Notes: generated by a model from the letters alone, not told the origin. A stretch of 64,000 bases of DNA from CF-13 sp035279665 (GCA_035279665.1 DATEHI010000052.1:11464-75463), one strand, 5' to 3'; counted from the first letter of the stretch, positions 18,014 to 27,052 are shown. Translations and numbers: made by a program.

Positions 18014-19467
18014 CCCCTGTCAGTGAGCTGATCTCCGTCCGCCATACCGACCTCTACCTCAATGGCTCCTGGGGCCCGGCCGCCGACGGCCAGCGGATCG
18101 ATGTCCAGGACCCGGCGACCGGCGAGGTGATCGCGACCGTCGCCAGTGCCGCGGTGCAGGATGCGCTCGCGGCCGTGCAGGCTGCCGCGGACGCCTTGCG
18201 ACCCTGGGCCGCCAGGCCGCCCCGGCAGCGCGCCGAGATCCTGCGCAAGGGCTTCGAGCTGATGATGCGCGACCAGGAAAAACTCGCGGAGTTGATGGTC
18301 CGCGAGAACGGCAAGCCGATGGCCGAGGCGCGCGGCGAGGTCGCCTACGCGGCCGAGTTCTTCCGTTGGTTCTCCGAAGAAGCCGTGCGGAATATCGGCT
18401 CGGTGTCGATCTCGCCCAGCGGTGCCAACCGCATCCTGGTCGAGCACCAGCCGATCGGGGTGTCCGTGCTGGTCACGCCCTGGAATTTCCCGGCGGCGAT
18501 GGCCACCCGAAAGATCGGACCTGCCCTGGCCGCCGGCTGCACCGTCGTGTTGAAGCCGGCATCGGAAACGCCGCTGACGGCGCTGGCGATTGCGGACCTC
18601 CTCGAGCAGGCCGGCGTGCCGAAGGGGGTCGTCAACGTGATTCCGTCGAAGCGCTCGTCGGAAGTGGTCAAGGCCATGCTGAAAGATCCGCGGGTGCGCA
18701 AGCTCTCCTTCACGGGCTCGACCGAGGTAGGGCGCATCCTGCTGGCGCAGGCGGCGGAGAATGTGATCAGCTGCTCCATGGAGCTGGGCGGCAATGCGCC
18801 GTTCATCGTGCTGGCGGACGCCGACCTGGATGCCGCGCTCGAGGGTGCGATGGTCGCCAAGATGCGAAACACCGGGCAGTCGTGCATCGCCGCCAACCGG
18901 TTCTACGTCGAGGCGCCGGTCGCGGAGAAGTTCTCGACGATGCTGGCGCGTGCCATGGGCGCCTTATCGATAGGCTCGGGCATGGATCCCGACGTCAAGG
19001 TCGGGCCGGTCATCAACCAACCCGCCCGCGAGAAGATGCTGGGATTGGTCGCGGAAGCGGCGGGGCATGGGGCCCGGGTGCTGACCGGAGGCAGCGCGCC
19101 GAACCGACCAGGGTATTTCGTCCCACCCACGGTGCTGAGCGAAGTTCCACCCGATGAACACATCCTCAAAGAGGAAATCTTCGGGCCGATCGCGCCCGTC
19201 GTCACCTTCCGCGATGTCAACGAAGCCATCGAGTTTGCGAACCGGACCGACCGTGGCCTGGCCTCCTACGTTTATACGCGCGACCTGGCGAAAGGCCTGG
19301 CGATCGCCGAGGCGATCGAGTCCGGGATGGTCGGCCTCAACCGCGGCTTCATCTCGGATCCCGCTGCCCCCTTCGGCGGCGTGAAGCAGAGCGGCGTCGG
19401 TCGCGAGGGTTCGCACGAGGGTCTGCTCGAGTTCCTCGAAACCAAGTACATCGCGACCAACTGGTAG
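18010..19467 (+). CDS. NAD(P)-dependent aldehyde dehydrogenase, succinate-semialdehyde dehydrogenase type
   Basis: A 485-aa ALDH. TPWNFPAAM, the catalytic Glu259 (MELGGNAP) and the nucleophile Cys292 (NTGQSCIAANR) match the GabD/SSADH branch, as does the C-terminal PFGGVKQSGVGREGS. The ATG overlaps the E1 beta stop as ATGA. Next to an E1 without E2, the likely role is to oxidise the aldehyde or semialdehyde made upstream. GabD orthology is not certain. Confidence 0.92.
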   Translation: MTPVSELISVRHTDLYLNGSWGPAADGQRIDVQDPATGEVIATVASAAVQDALAAVQAAADALRPWAARPPRQRAEILRKGFELMMRDQEKLAELMVRENGKPMAEARGEVAYAAEFFRWFSEEAVRNIGSVSISPSGANRILVEHQPIGVSVLVTPWNFPAAMATRKIGPALAAGCTVVLKPASETPLTALAIADLLEQAGVPKGVVNVIPSKRSSEVVKAMLKDPRVRKLSFTGSTEVGRILLAQAAENVISCSMELGGNAPFIVLADADLDAALEGAMVAKMRNTGQSCIAANRFYVEAPVAEKFSTMLARAMGALSIGSGMDPDVKVGPVINQPAREKMLGLVAEAAGHGARVLTGGSAPNRPGYFVPPTVLSEVPPDEHILKEEIFGPIAPVVTFRDVNEAIEFANRTDRGLASYVYTRDLAKGLAIAEAIESGMVGLNRGFISDPAAPFGGVKQSGVGREGSHEGLLEFLETKYIATNW

Positions 19468-19470
19468 GCG

Positions 19471-20130
19471 GTGGAAGAGCGAGACCTCGCTCTTCGACGT
19501 CAGACCTACCGGCTCTTCATCGATTTCGGTCGGGCGCCGACTGTCGAGGAGGCCGCGGAGGCCGCCTCGCTACCCGCCCACGACGTCGCGGATGGCTGGC
19601 GCCGGCTGCACGACGCGCACGCTCTGGTGCTGCAACCCGACCGAGCGGAAATCCGTATGGCGAACCCCTTCTCGGCAATTCCGACTCGCTATCGCGTCCG
19701 CGCCGGCGGCCGGGACTGGTATGCCAACTGCGCCTGGGACGCATTTGGGATTTGTGCCGCCCTCCATGCCGACGGACATATCGACTCGAACTGTATCGAT
19801 TGCGGCGCACCAATCAAGATCGATGTCCGGGCTCAACGACCCGAGCAGCAAGATCTCTTCTTCCATTGCCTGGTTCCGGCCCGACACTGGTGGGAGGACA
19901 TCGTCTTCACCTGAAGCACGATGAATCTCTTCCGGTCGGAAGAGCACATTACACGCTGGCTCGGGGGACGCAACCCTGGGGCGACCACAAGCGTCACGAA
20001 ACTCAGCGAGCTGGCGCATGCCTGGTGGGCTGACCGGCTGTCGCCGGATTGGGTCCCGCACACGCGCGATCAGAACCAGGCGATTCTCGATCGCCTGGGA
20101 TTGACCGGCGAGTCGTGGAGGCTGCCCTAG
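19471..20130 (+). CDS. merB: MerB-like organomercurial (alkylmercury) lyase with an in-frame TGA at the catalytic Cys position; candidate selenoprotein
   Basis: If read through the TGA at 19912-19914, this is a 219-aa protein, close to the 212 aa of plasmid MerB. MerB cleaves the carbon-mercury bond with Cys96, Asp99 and Cys159. Here an N-terminal winged-helix-like segment (about 10-65) precedes WYANCAWDAFG, which gives Cys87 and Asp90. SNCIDCGAPIKIDV gives Cys108 (MerB Cys117). The TGA is codon 148 in IVFT-U-STMNLFRSEEH and aligns with Cys159. The frame continues through the conserved FRSEEH...RW and WWADRLSPDW to a TAG at 20128. A SECIS-like hairpin follows the TGA. GTG start, 3 bp after the aldehyde dehydrogenase. 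Alternatives are a simple nonsense mutation or a sequencing error. Family call firm, selenocysteine inferred. Confidence 0.8.
19912..19944 (+). promoter_or_regulatory. Candidate bacterial SECIS element (UGA plus downstream hairpin)
   Basis: After UGA (19912-19914) and a 12-nt spacer, CUCUUCC (19927-19933) pairs perfectly with GGAAGAG (19938-19944) around a GGUC loop (19934-19937). The loop begins 19 nt after the UGA-adjacent base, inside the 16-37 nt range known for bacterial SECIS elements. A G in the first two loop positions is the known SelB requirement. The E. coli fdhF element also presents GGUC in its apical loop. The stem is encoded by the family-conserved LFRSEE codons, so some pairing could be chance. 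Confidence 0.65.
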
Positions 20131-20152
20131 GCTCGCCGCCACGGCAACAACA

Positions 20153-21535
20153 TCAGCGGGATACAGCGAGTTGTTGTGTCCAGTGGTAGCCGCCGTCGCT
20201 CGTGGCGGCAATCACCCAGGCCCCACTGGTGTTGTGCGCGAGCACCCAACCGGTCGATGGCGTCACAAAAGCCGCGTCGAGCGTCTCCACAGCGTCCGCG
20301 ATTGCTCCCGTGGCCTTCAAGGTCGCCCCTCCGTTGCTGGCGAGCATGGTGGTCGCGGCGTTGGCCGGCGGCGTATCACCGACAAAGACTGCGTCCGACG
20401 GATCTACCACACTGAAGCTTCCCGGATACGAACCGGGACCGGCCGGAACACCTGGCAAGCTGTTGCCGATCGTGCCGGACTCAGCCATCACGGTGCGCCA
20501 GTGTTGTCCATCGACAGTGGCATAGACGACGTACGGCACATGTCCGGCTGCGGCGCCACCGGGCGACCACTGCACCCAGAGTGCCGACGACGCCGCGCAT
20601 TCGACGCGAGCCCACCCGGTCAGACCGGGCTGACTGCTGGCCATCTGGAGAACCTGGTTCCAGCTCTGGCCGCCATCTTGACTGCGGAAGACTGCTCCCG
20701 ATAGGCTGGCCAACCAGCCATGGGCGTCGTCGCTGAAGCAGACCGACTGGGGGTCGCCGCCCGGGTCGCCAGGACCGTTCAATTCCGTCCACGTGCGACC
20801 GCCATCATTCGACACGATCAGGGTGCTTCCGCCGCCCCCCGGGATCAGGGTACCGTGCATGATCAGCGGCTCGTTGCCACCCGCGATTCCCCAACCGTGC
20901 GTCGCACTGACGAAGTGAACGGATCGAATCAACTGCCGCGCCTCGCCAAGCTGGTGCCAGCTCCGCCCGCCGTCGGTGGTTCCGAGCAGCGTCCGGCCAC
21001 CTACAACCCAGCCAGTCGTGCTGCTGATGAAGTCAACGCCGACGTAGTCCTCGGTAGATAAATACTGCTTCGTCCAATGCATCCCGTCGCTGGTCGTGTA
21101 GATAGCGTGCGAGCCCACCGCCCAGCCCAAGTGCGCACCGACCATTTGAATCGACGCCAGCGCCGGAACCGATCCGGGCACTGCGCCTGACGGCGGTACC
21201 ACTGAGGGCGTTGGGGTTGGCGTCGGCACCGGCGTCGCCGTCGGTTGGGCACTTGCGCTCGGCGTCGGCGTGGTGATGCTGACTGGCGGGGTGACGACAG
21301 GCGACGGCCGGCCCAGGTTGTGGAGCTGGATCGCGCCGAACGTGATCACGAGGCCGGCCACCAGCACGCCAGCGGCCATGGCGAAGGCCGGAACGATGCT
21401 TCGCTGGGCAGCCGGTCGAGCAGCGGCCAGGCCGTTCGTCAACGAGCCGGCCAGGCTGGCCGGCGGGTTGGCCTCCCGCCGAAACGCCTGCGCATAGCGG
21501 CGGAGGCGGTCTTCACCCATTGAATCCTTTTCCAT
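20153..21535 (-). CDS. Single-pass membrane protein with extracytoplasmic BNR/Ycf48-like beta-propeller
   Basis: A 460-aa protein with a short basic N-terminus of about 45 residues, a transmembrane helix at about 48-70, a Pro/Thr/Ser-rich linker (PTPTPTPS), and then repeated sialidase/Ycf48-type blades with T(S/T)DGGxxW motifs (TTDGGRSWHQL, SNDGGRTWTEL, SQDGGQSWNQV, TSDGGYHWTQQ). Its ATG overlaps the sigma-factor stop as TGATG, the usual place of an anti-sigma factor. I see no zinc-binding ZAS motif. Its job may be to sense outside the membrane and control the upstream sigma factor; this is inference. Confidence 0.8.
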   Translation of the reverse strand: MEKDSMGEDRLRRYAQAFRREANPPASLAGSLTNGLAAARPAAQRSIVPAFAMAAGVLVAGLVITFGAIQLHNLGRPSPVVTPPVSITTPTPSASAQPTATPVPTPTPTPSVVPPSGAVPGSVPALASIQMVGAHLGWAVGSHAIYTTSDGMHWTKQYLSTEDYVGVDFISSTTGWVVGGRTLLGTTDGGRSWHQLGEARQLIRSVHFVSATHGWGIAGGNEPLIMHGTLIPGGGGSTLIVSNDGGRTWTELNGPGDPGGDPQSVCFSDDAHGWLASLSGAVFRSQDGGQSWNQVLQMASSQPGLTGWARVECAASSALWVQWSPGGAAAGHVPYVVYATVDGQHWRTVMAESGTIGNSLPGVPAGPGSYPGSFSVVDPSDAVFVGDTPPANAATTMLASNGGATLKATGAIADAVETLDAAFVTPSTGWVLAHNTSGAWVIAATSDGGYHWTQQLAVSR

Positions 21536-22065
21536 CAGTTCGACTGCTCCTGGATGTTCAGTGTGGGAGCCAGGCGGCGCAGCTTCTGCACCGTGCGATG
21601 CAACATGACACGCACGGTCGCGGGCTTGATCCCCAACGAGCGGCTGATCTCATCGGCAGGCTGGTCTTCGAAGTAATAGAGGTAGGCGACCTGACGTTCG
21701 CGCGGAGACAGCGAGCGGAGCAGGCGGCCCACTTCCTGGTCGCCGACTCGCCGCTCAATCTCCGCCATGGGATCGGGCGAGGCGGGTGCGAAGAAACGGA
21801 TCCGCCGGGCCAGCGCCTGGCGCCGGCGGTAATCGGTGGCCCGGCTCGCCACGATTCGATACAGGTAGCGTCGGAAGTCGGCCAGCTCCGAAGGCGTACC
21901 GGGCGACGCCCAGAGTTGGGTGAAGGCCTCTTGCAGGACCTCCTCAGCGATGGCGGGATTCTGAGTAAGCATCAGGCTGAACTGGTAGGCGGGACGCGCC
22001 AGTAGCCGAACGTGTGCTTCGAACCACGGACGGTCGGCAGCGGGCAGCGTGGCCTCCTTTCTCAT
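21535..22065 (-). CDS. ECF-type RNA polymerase sigma factor
   Basis: A 176-aa ECF sigma factor. Region 2 contains NPAIAEEVLQEAFTQLWASP and the -10 reading helix FRRYLYRIVASRATDYRR. Region 4 contains LSPRERQVAYLYYFEDQPADEIS and the helix-turn-helix LGIKPATVRVMLHRTVQKLR. It is coupled to the downstream membrane beta-propeller gene and divergent from the glycosyltransferase. Confidence 0.92.
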   Translation of the reverse strand: MRKEATLPAADRPWFEAHVRLLARPAYQFSLMLTQNPAIAEEVLQEAFTQLWASPGTPSELADFRRYLYRIVASRATDYRRRQALARRIRFFAPASPDPMAEIERRVGDQEVGRLLRSLSPRERQVAYLYYFEDQPADEISRSLGIKPATVRVMLHRTVQKLRRLAPTLNIQEQSN

Positions 22066-22195
22066 CGGTACTACGAACGGCAGCCCCAGAACGTTTACAT
22101 CGAGAAACGCCCCGGGAAAGCCGCTGGTTACTGAAGCAAATCAGCGTAATCGGCCCGACCCTGAAGCGAGTGGCGGATCGGCGCATCATTGAACA

Positions 22196-23350
22196 ATGAG
22201 GAAGATCCTCGTCGTCGCGACCGGTGGCGCCGGCGGCGACCTGCCGCCCCTGGTCGCCGCAAGCCTGGCCCTGCGTGAGCGGGGCTACGGCACCGTCTTT
22301 ATCGGCGATGCGTCGGTACAGCGCACACTCGCTCCGCTCAGGGTGGTGGTCGAACTCCTTCCCACAGAGCTCGACCTCGGTCCTCGGCTGGCAAGGCTGG
22401 TCCAGGATGCGATGCAGGCGTCGGGGGGTGAGCTGGCAAAGGCCGGTCCATTGCTTCAACGCGGCATGACCGTGTGGGCGCACGACGTGGCGGCGCCGAT
22501 CTCCCTGGCGATCGATCGTCATCGACCGACGGCGATCGTCGCCTCTCTCTTTGGCGTCGAGGCGGTTGACGCCACCTGCCCACCGTGTCCCTGGGCGGTC
22601 GTAAACAGCACCTTTTACATTGGCCCCAACCCGCCGCGGCCCGTTGAGGAGGACTTTGGCCCGCGGGCGATCCCCCTGGTCACGCGCTACGCGGAATTGC
22701 TCGAGGGGGCGGACCTCGTCTTGCACGCCACGGACCAGGTCTTCGACTACTCCTTTGACCGCCTGCCGTCTCGTCATCACTATGTCGGACCGCTCGGCAT
22801 CTGGGAGCCACCTCGAGAACGTCCGCCCTACCTTCGAGAACCAGGCGATCCGTGGGTCCTCGTGTCGATCAGCTCACAGCGACAGGACGACGTCGCGCTC
22901 GCCGACGCGGCCGTTCGCGCGCTCGCCACTGAGCCGCTGCGAGTTCTCGTCACGCTTGGCGCGGAACACGAGCCCTCAGAGCTCTCAGCAGATCCCCCGA
23001 ACCTGCAGGTCGAAAACACCGTTTCGCATGCGGCGGTATTGGAGCAAGCCGCGCTGCTCGTCAGCCACGCGGGTCATGGGAGCGTCATGAAGGCGCTGTG
23101 GCACGGGAAGCCGATGGTGCTCATCCCCTGGGGCCGTGATCAACCAGGGGTCGCCGCACGAGCCGAGGCGCTCGGTGTCGCCGAGGTCGTGCCGCGCGAG
23201 CAAGCAACGCCCGAAACCATCGGCGCCGCCGTGAAGCGGGCGCTCGTCAATCAGGAGATGGGCCATAGGGCCGCGAAGCATTCCGCTCGATTACGCGCGA
23301 CGAATCCGCCGGCAACGGCGGCGGGCCACCTCGCGTCACTGCTCGAATGA
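22196..23350 (+). CDS. Glycosyltransferase family 1, macrolide/UDP-glucosyltransferase type
   Basis: A 384-aa GT-B fold protein. The N-terminus MRKILVVATGGAGGDLPPLVAASLALRERG is the acceptor domain. The C-terminal nucleotide-sugar motif is SHAGHGSVMKALWHGKPMVLIPWGRDQ, followed by NAARAEALGV-like AARAEALGVAEVV. The catalytic His is expected in the glycine-rich N-terminal loop but only GGAGGD is seen, so the catalytic base is unclear. The acceptor is unknown. It stands alone between an ECF operon and leuD. Confidence 0.85.
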   Translation: MRKILVVATGGAGGDLPPLVAASLALRERGYGTVFIGDASVQRTLAPLRVVVELLPTELDLGPRLARLVQDAMQASGGELAKAGPLLQRGMTVWAHDVAAPISLAIDRHRPTAIVASLFGVEAVDATCPPCPWAVVNSTFYIGPNPPRPVEEDFGPRAIPLVTRYAELLEGADLVLHATDQVFDYSFDRLPSRHHYVGPLGIWEPPRERPPYLREPGDPWVLVSISSQRQDDVALADAAVRALATEPLRVLVTLGAEHEPSELSADPPNLQVENTVSHAAVLEQAALLVSHAGHGSVMKALWHGKPMVLIPWGRDQPGVAARAEALGVAEVVPREQATPETIGAAVKRALVNQEMGHRAAKHSARLRATNPPATAAGHLASLLE

Positions 23351-23354
23351 GCGA

Positions 23355-23945
23355 CTACGGCATTGCCGCCGGAAGCCAGGCCGACCGGGCTGTCTCGTAG
23401 CGGGCGATAGCGGCCTCCTGTCGCAGCGTCAGCGCGACCTCGTCCCAACCGTTGAGGAGGCACTCGCGGTAAAACGGGTCGATCGTGAAGGACGTCTCGA
23501 ATCCGCCCGCGACGATCCGCTGGGCCGCGAGGTCGACCGTGACCTCCATCCCTGGCTCCTCGGTGGCGAGACGGATCAGCTCGGCAACCTGAGGGTCAGG
23601 GAGCTCGACCGGGAGCAGCCCGCTACGAAAGCTGTTGCTCTTGAAGATGTCGCCGAAGGAGGGCGCGATCACGACGCGAAACCCGGCGTCCAGTAACGAC
23701 CAGGCCGCGTGCTCGCGCGACGAGCCGCAGCCGAAGTTCTCGCCGGTGACCAGGACTGACGCCCCCCGGTACGCCGCCGTGTCGAGGATGAACTCGCCGT
23801 TACGCCGCCAGTCGTAGAAGAGGAAGGGCCCGAAGCCCGAACGCTCGATCCGTTTGAGGAATTGCTTGGGAATGATCTGGTCGGTGTCGACGTTCGACCG
23901 ATCCAGCGGGGCGAGCACGCCGGTGACACGAGTGAAGGCCTCCAT
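23355..23945 (-). CDS. leuD: 3-isopropylmalate dehydratase small subunit
   Basis: A 196-aa LeuD. DRSNVDTDQIIPKQFLKR and the swivelling-domain GENFGCGSSREHAAW motif are diagnostic, along with the C-terminal LNGWDEVALTL. With LeuC it isomerises 2- to 3-isopropylmalate in leucine synthesis. The ATG at 23945 overlaps the leuC stop as TGATG; the longer upstream frame lies inside leuC and is rejected. Confidence 0.95.
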   Translation of the reverse strand: MEAFTRVTGVLAPLDRSNVDTDQIIPKQFLKRIERSGFGPFLFYDWRRNGEFILDTAAYRGASVLVTGENFGCGSSREHAAWSLLDAGFRVVIAPSFGDIFKSNSFRSGLLPVELPDPQVAELIRLATEEPGMEVTVDLAAQRIVAGGFETSFTIDPFYRECLLNGWDEVALTLRQEAAIARYETARSAWLPAAMP

Positions 23946-25339
23946 CAGTTCCTCGAGAATTCCCTCACGTCGACCAGGTGGCCGGCGATCGCTGCCGCGG
24001 CCGCCATCGGTGGGCTGACCAGGTGGGTGCGGCCTCCACTCCCCTGCCGGCCTTCGAAATTGCGGTTGCTCGTCGATGCGCATCGCTCGCCCGGCCCGAG
24101 GATGTCGGGATTCATGCCGAGGCACATGGAGCAGCCCGCATCGCGCCACTCGAAGCCGGCCGCGCGAAACACCGCATCCAGTCCCTCGGCCTCCGCCTGA
24201 TGCTTGACGCTGGCGGAGCCCGGCACGACCATCGCCCGAACCTTCGGATGGACCATCTGGCCGCGGATCACGGCGGCCGCCAGGCGGAGGTCCTCGAGAC
24301 GGGCATTGGTGCAGGAGCCTATAAAGACGCGGTCGATCGCGATCGCCTCGATCTTCGTTCCCGGCTCGAGCGCCATGTAGGTGAGCGCCCGGGCATCGGT
24401 TTCAGTTGCCGGCTTCGGGACGCTCCCGGTTACTGGCACTGACTGGCCGGGGTTGGTTCCCCAGGTCACGTATGGCTCGAGGTGCGTGGCGTCGATCGTG
24501 ACCTCCTGGTCGAATTGCGCGTCAGCCTCCGTCGCCAGCGCCTTCCAGCGCGCGATCGCCTCCTCCCAGTGCTCATCGCGGGGCGCATGCGGTCGCCCTT
24601 TCAAGTAGGCGAACGTCGTCTCATCCGGCGCCACCATCCCGGCGCGAGCGCCGCCCTCGATCGTCATGTTGCAGACCGTCATCCGCCCCTCCATCGACAG
24701 CGCCCGCATGGTCGACCCGCGGTACTCGATGACGTGACCTCGGCCGCCGTCGACGCCGATCCTGGCGATGATGCCGAGCGCAACGTCTTTGGCAGTCACG
24801 CCGAGCGGTAGCGCGCCGTCGACCGTCACCGCCATCGTCTTCGGCCGGCGTTGCCGCAAACACTGGGTGGCGAGGACGTGCTCGACCTCGGATGTCCCGA
24901 TGCCGAAGGCGAGCGCGCCGAAGGCGCCGTGGGTCGAGGTGTGCGAGTCGCCGCACACGATCAGCAGGCCGGGCTGGCTGAGGCCAAGCTCCGGCCCGAT
25001 GACGTGGACGATCCCCTGGCGGGCGTGCCCCATACCGTAGAGGGCAATGCCCTCCTGCCGGCAGTTGGATTCGAGCGCCGACATCTGACGTTCCGCGATC
25101 TCGTCGGCCGCCGGCCGCCCACCACGCGTCGGCACGTCATGGTCCATGGTCGCCACCGTGAGGTCGGGCCGGCGAACCCGCCGGTTGGCCAGCCGCAAGC
25201 TCTCGAACGCCTGAGGTGAGGTCACCTCGTGGACCAGGTGGAGATCGACATAGAGCAGGTCCGGGTCACCGTGGCCCGCGGCGACGATGTGCTGGTCCCA
25301 GATCTTGGCGATCATGGTTCGCCCCTTCACGGTAGTCAT
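23945..25339 (-). CDS. leuC: 3-isopropylmalate dehydratase large subunit
   Basis: A 464-aa aconitase-family enzyme. The 4Fe-4S ligands are Cys343 (FIGSCTNARLEDL) and Cys403 and Cys406 (DAGCSMCLGMNPD). HLVHEVTSPQAFE and CGDSHTSTHGAFGAL are LeuC signatures. The start MTTVKGRTMIAKIWDQH is the standard N-terminus, chosen over an ATG 3 codons upstream. It lies 18 bp after pucR, so pucR-leuC-leuD are probably one transcript. Confidence 0.95.
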   Translation of the reverse strand: MTTVKGRTMIAKIWDQHIVAAGHGDPDLLYVDLHLVHEVTSPQAFESLRLANRRVRRPDLTVATMDHDVPTRGGRPAADEIAERQMSALESNCRQEGIALYGMGHARQGIVHVIGPELGLSQPGLLIVCGDSHTSTHGAFGALAFGIGTSEVEHVLATQCLRQRRPKTMAVTVDGALPLGVTAKDVALGIIARIGVDGGRGHVIEYRGSTMRALSMEGRMTVCNMTIEGGARAGMVAPDETTFAYLKGRPHAPRDEHWEEAIARWKALATEADAQFDQEVTIDATHLEPYVTWGTNPGQSVPVTGSVPKPATETDARALTYMALEPGTKIEAIAIDRVFIGSCTNARLEDLRLAAAVIRGQMVHPKVRAMVVPGSASVKHQAEAEGLDAVFRAAGFEWRDAGCSMCLGMNPDILGPGERCASTSNRNFEGRQGSGGRTHLVSPPMAAAAAIAGHLVDVREFSRN

Positions 25340-25357
25340 TGGGCCCACAGTTCCAAC

Positions 25358-27052
25358 CTACCTTGTCTCGGCGAGGGCTCGCACCCGCAAGGCGAGTAGC
25401 AGGTCGAGTCGGGCGTCGGCGTCCTTGAGGTCGACCCCGGTGACCTCGCTGATCCGGCGAAGCCGGTAATGAAGCGTGTTGAGGTGAATGTGCAGGTCAC
25501 GCGACGACTGCCGGAGGTTGCCATGCCGCTGTAGGTAGACCTCGAGCGTCTTCAGTAACGGCGTGCCACGGGCACGGTCGTAGTCGACCAGCGGCGCCAG
25601 CATTCGGCCGGCAAAGGCGTCCAGGCCGGCTCGATCTTCGACCTGCGCCAGCAGCCGGTAGACGCCCAGCCGCTCGTAGTTGATGACCTGCTCGCGTTTG
25701 CCGAAGCGCACCATCAGGTCGAGCGCGCGCTGGGCTTCGACGAAGGCGGGCTTGAAGTCTTCCGGCTTCACGCAGAGCCGGCCGATCGAGACCGACACCG
25801 TGATGCCGAGCTCCGACTCGGCGACGGCCTCGCGGATCCGCGTGGCCAGGCCCTCGGCCTCGGGGTCCATGCCGTCAGCAGGTTGGGGTACCAGCACGAT
25901 GACGCTATCGCTGTGGGCGCTGACCAGGTGGCGCGGATGCTGCCGGCGAACTGCGCCGGTCACCACCTGGAACAGCTGATGCTTGAGCGCGATGACGCGC
26001 CCTTCCTCGTAGCGTCGCTCTCTGATGAACCGTCCGAAGTGATCCACGTCCACCACCAGCAGCCGGTGTGGCACCGACAGGTCATAGCGAAGATGTCGCG
26101 CCCGGCGCTGCACGTTCGCCTGATCGCCAAAGGTGCCGTTGAGCAGGTCATCGACCAGCTCGCCGCGCACGCGGTCCTCGGCTTCCGCCACCTCGCGCTG
26201 TTTGATCATCTCGAGCGCTATCACCGTGGCGGCGTGCTCGACGGCGATCATAGCGAGCTCCTCGAGATGCTGGGGATGGTCGATGATCGAGAGCAAGCCG
26301 AGGTGCTCGCGCCCGGCGAGGACCGGCGTGATGATGCGGGGCGCGGTCAGCCCAAGTTCGGGAAATGGGGGAACCTTACGGGGGACGCGGCCGACGACCA
26401 CCTCGTGCAGCATGGCTTTGATGGCGGCGGACTGCTGGACCTTGGGCGGCGTGCCGTGGTGGGCGAGCGTCTGCTGCCGGTGCTTGTCTGTGACGCCGGG
26501 AACGACGTGGCTGGCCAGCAGCCGGAAGCTCGCGTCTTCCAGCGCGATCGAGCTCTCGACCAGCTCGCCAAGCTTCTTGACGATCACCTCCAGGCCCTGG
26601 CCGTCCAGGGCGAGGTCGGTGAACTGCCGGTGGATCTCGATCGAGCGCCGGAGCTGGCTGTTCTGGGCGTTGATGATCCGCTCCAGGATCGGGTTCATGA
26701 TCTCCAGGTAGGAGACGTCCGGTGGGATCCGGATCAGAGGAATCTTGAATTCGTCCGCCTGGCCAAGCATGTCCTCCGGGATCTGGGGAAGGTAACGCTC
26801 TGGCTTGATGACCAGCCCGGCGGAGCCGACCGCGGCCAGGTTGCGCATCAGGTCCTTCTGGGCCGCCTGGTCATCCTTGATGGCGAACGCCACGGTCAGC
26901 AGGAGCTCGCCCTCCGCGAGCCAACTGATCGTCTCTGGGGATTCGAGTACCTTGACCCAGGTGATCGTGCGGTCGAGGCCGCCGGCCCCGGCCAGGACCT
27001 CGCCCCTCCTCAACCCCCCCAGCGCCATCGCTTCCCGGACTGTGAGCGCCAT
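25358..27052 (-). CDS. PucR family transcriptional regulator
   Basis: A 564-aa regulator. The N-terminal PucR domain (to about 130) contains VLESPETISWLAEGELLLT. A GGDEF-like domain follows in the middle (VSIGRLCVKPEDFKPAFVEAQRAL). The C-terminal PucR helix-turn-helix is TLEVYLQRHGNLRQSSRDLHIHLNTLHYRLRRI in two segments. Such proteins act as metabolite-responsive activators of purine, amino-acid or GABA catabolism. Here it is upstream of leuCD and divergent from the T-box operon, which suggests control of leucine or nitrogen metabolism. Confidence 0.9.
   Translation of the reverse strand: MALTVREAMALGGLRRGEVLAGAGGLDRTITWVKVLESPETISWLAEGELLLTVAFAIKDDQAAQKDLMRNLAAVGSAGLVIKPERYLPQIPEDMLGQADEFKIPLIRIPPDVSYLEIMNPILERIINAQNSQLRRSIEIHRQFTDLALDGQGLEVIVKKLGELVESSIALEDASFRLLASHVVPGVTDKHRQQTLAHHGTPPKVQQSAAIKAMLHEVVVGRVPRKVPPFPELGLTAPRIITPVLAGREHLGLLSIIDHPQHLEELAMIAVEHAATVIALEMIKQREVAEAEDRVRGELVDDLLNGTFGDQANVQRRARHLRYDLSVPHRLLVVDVDHFGRFIRERRYEEGRVIALKHQLFQVVTGAVRRQHPRHLVSAHSDSVIVLVPQPADGMDPEAEGLATRIREAVAESELGITVSVSIGRLCVKPEDFKPAFVEAQRALDLMVRFGKREQVINYERLGVYRLLAQVEDRAGLDAFAGRMLAPLVDYDRARGTPLLKTLEVYLQRHGNLRQSSRDLHIHLNTLHYRLRRISEVTGVDLKDADARLDLLLALRVRALAETR

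Noticed and set aside
19921..20130. A separate 69-aa gene starting at ATG 19921
   Set aside because: It is in frame with the merB-like gene, is the conserved MerB C-terminus, and has no ribosome site of its own.
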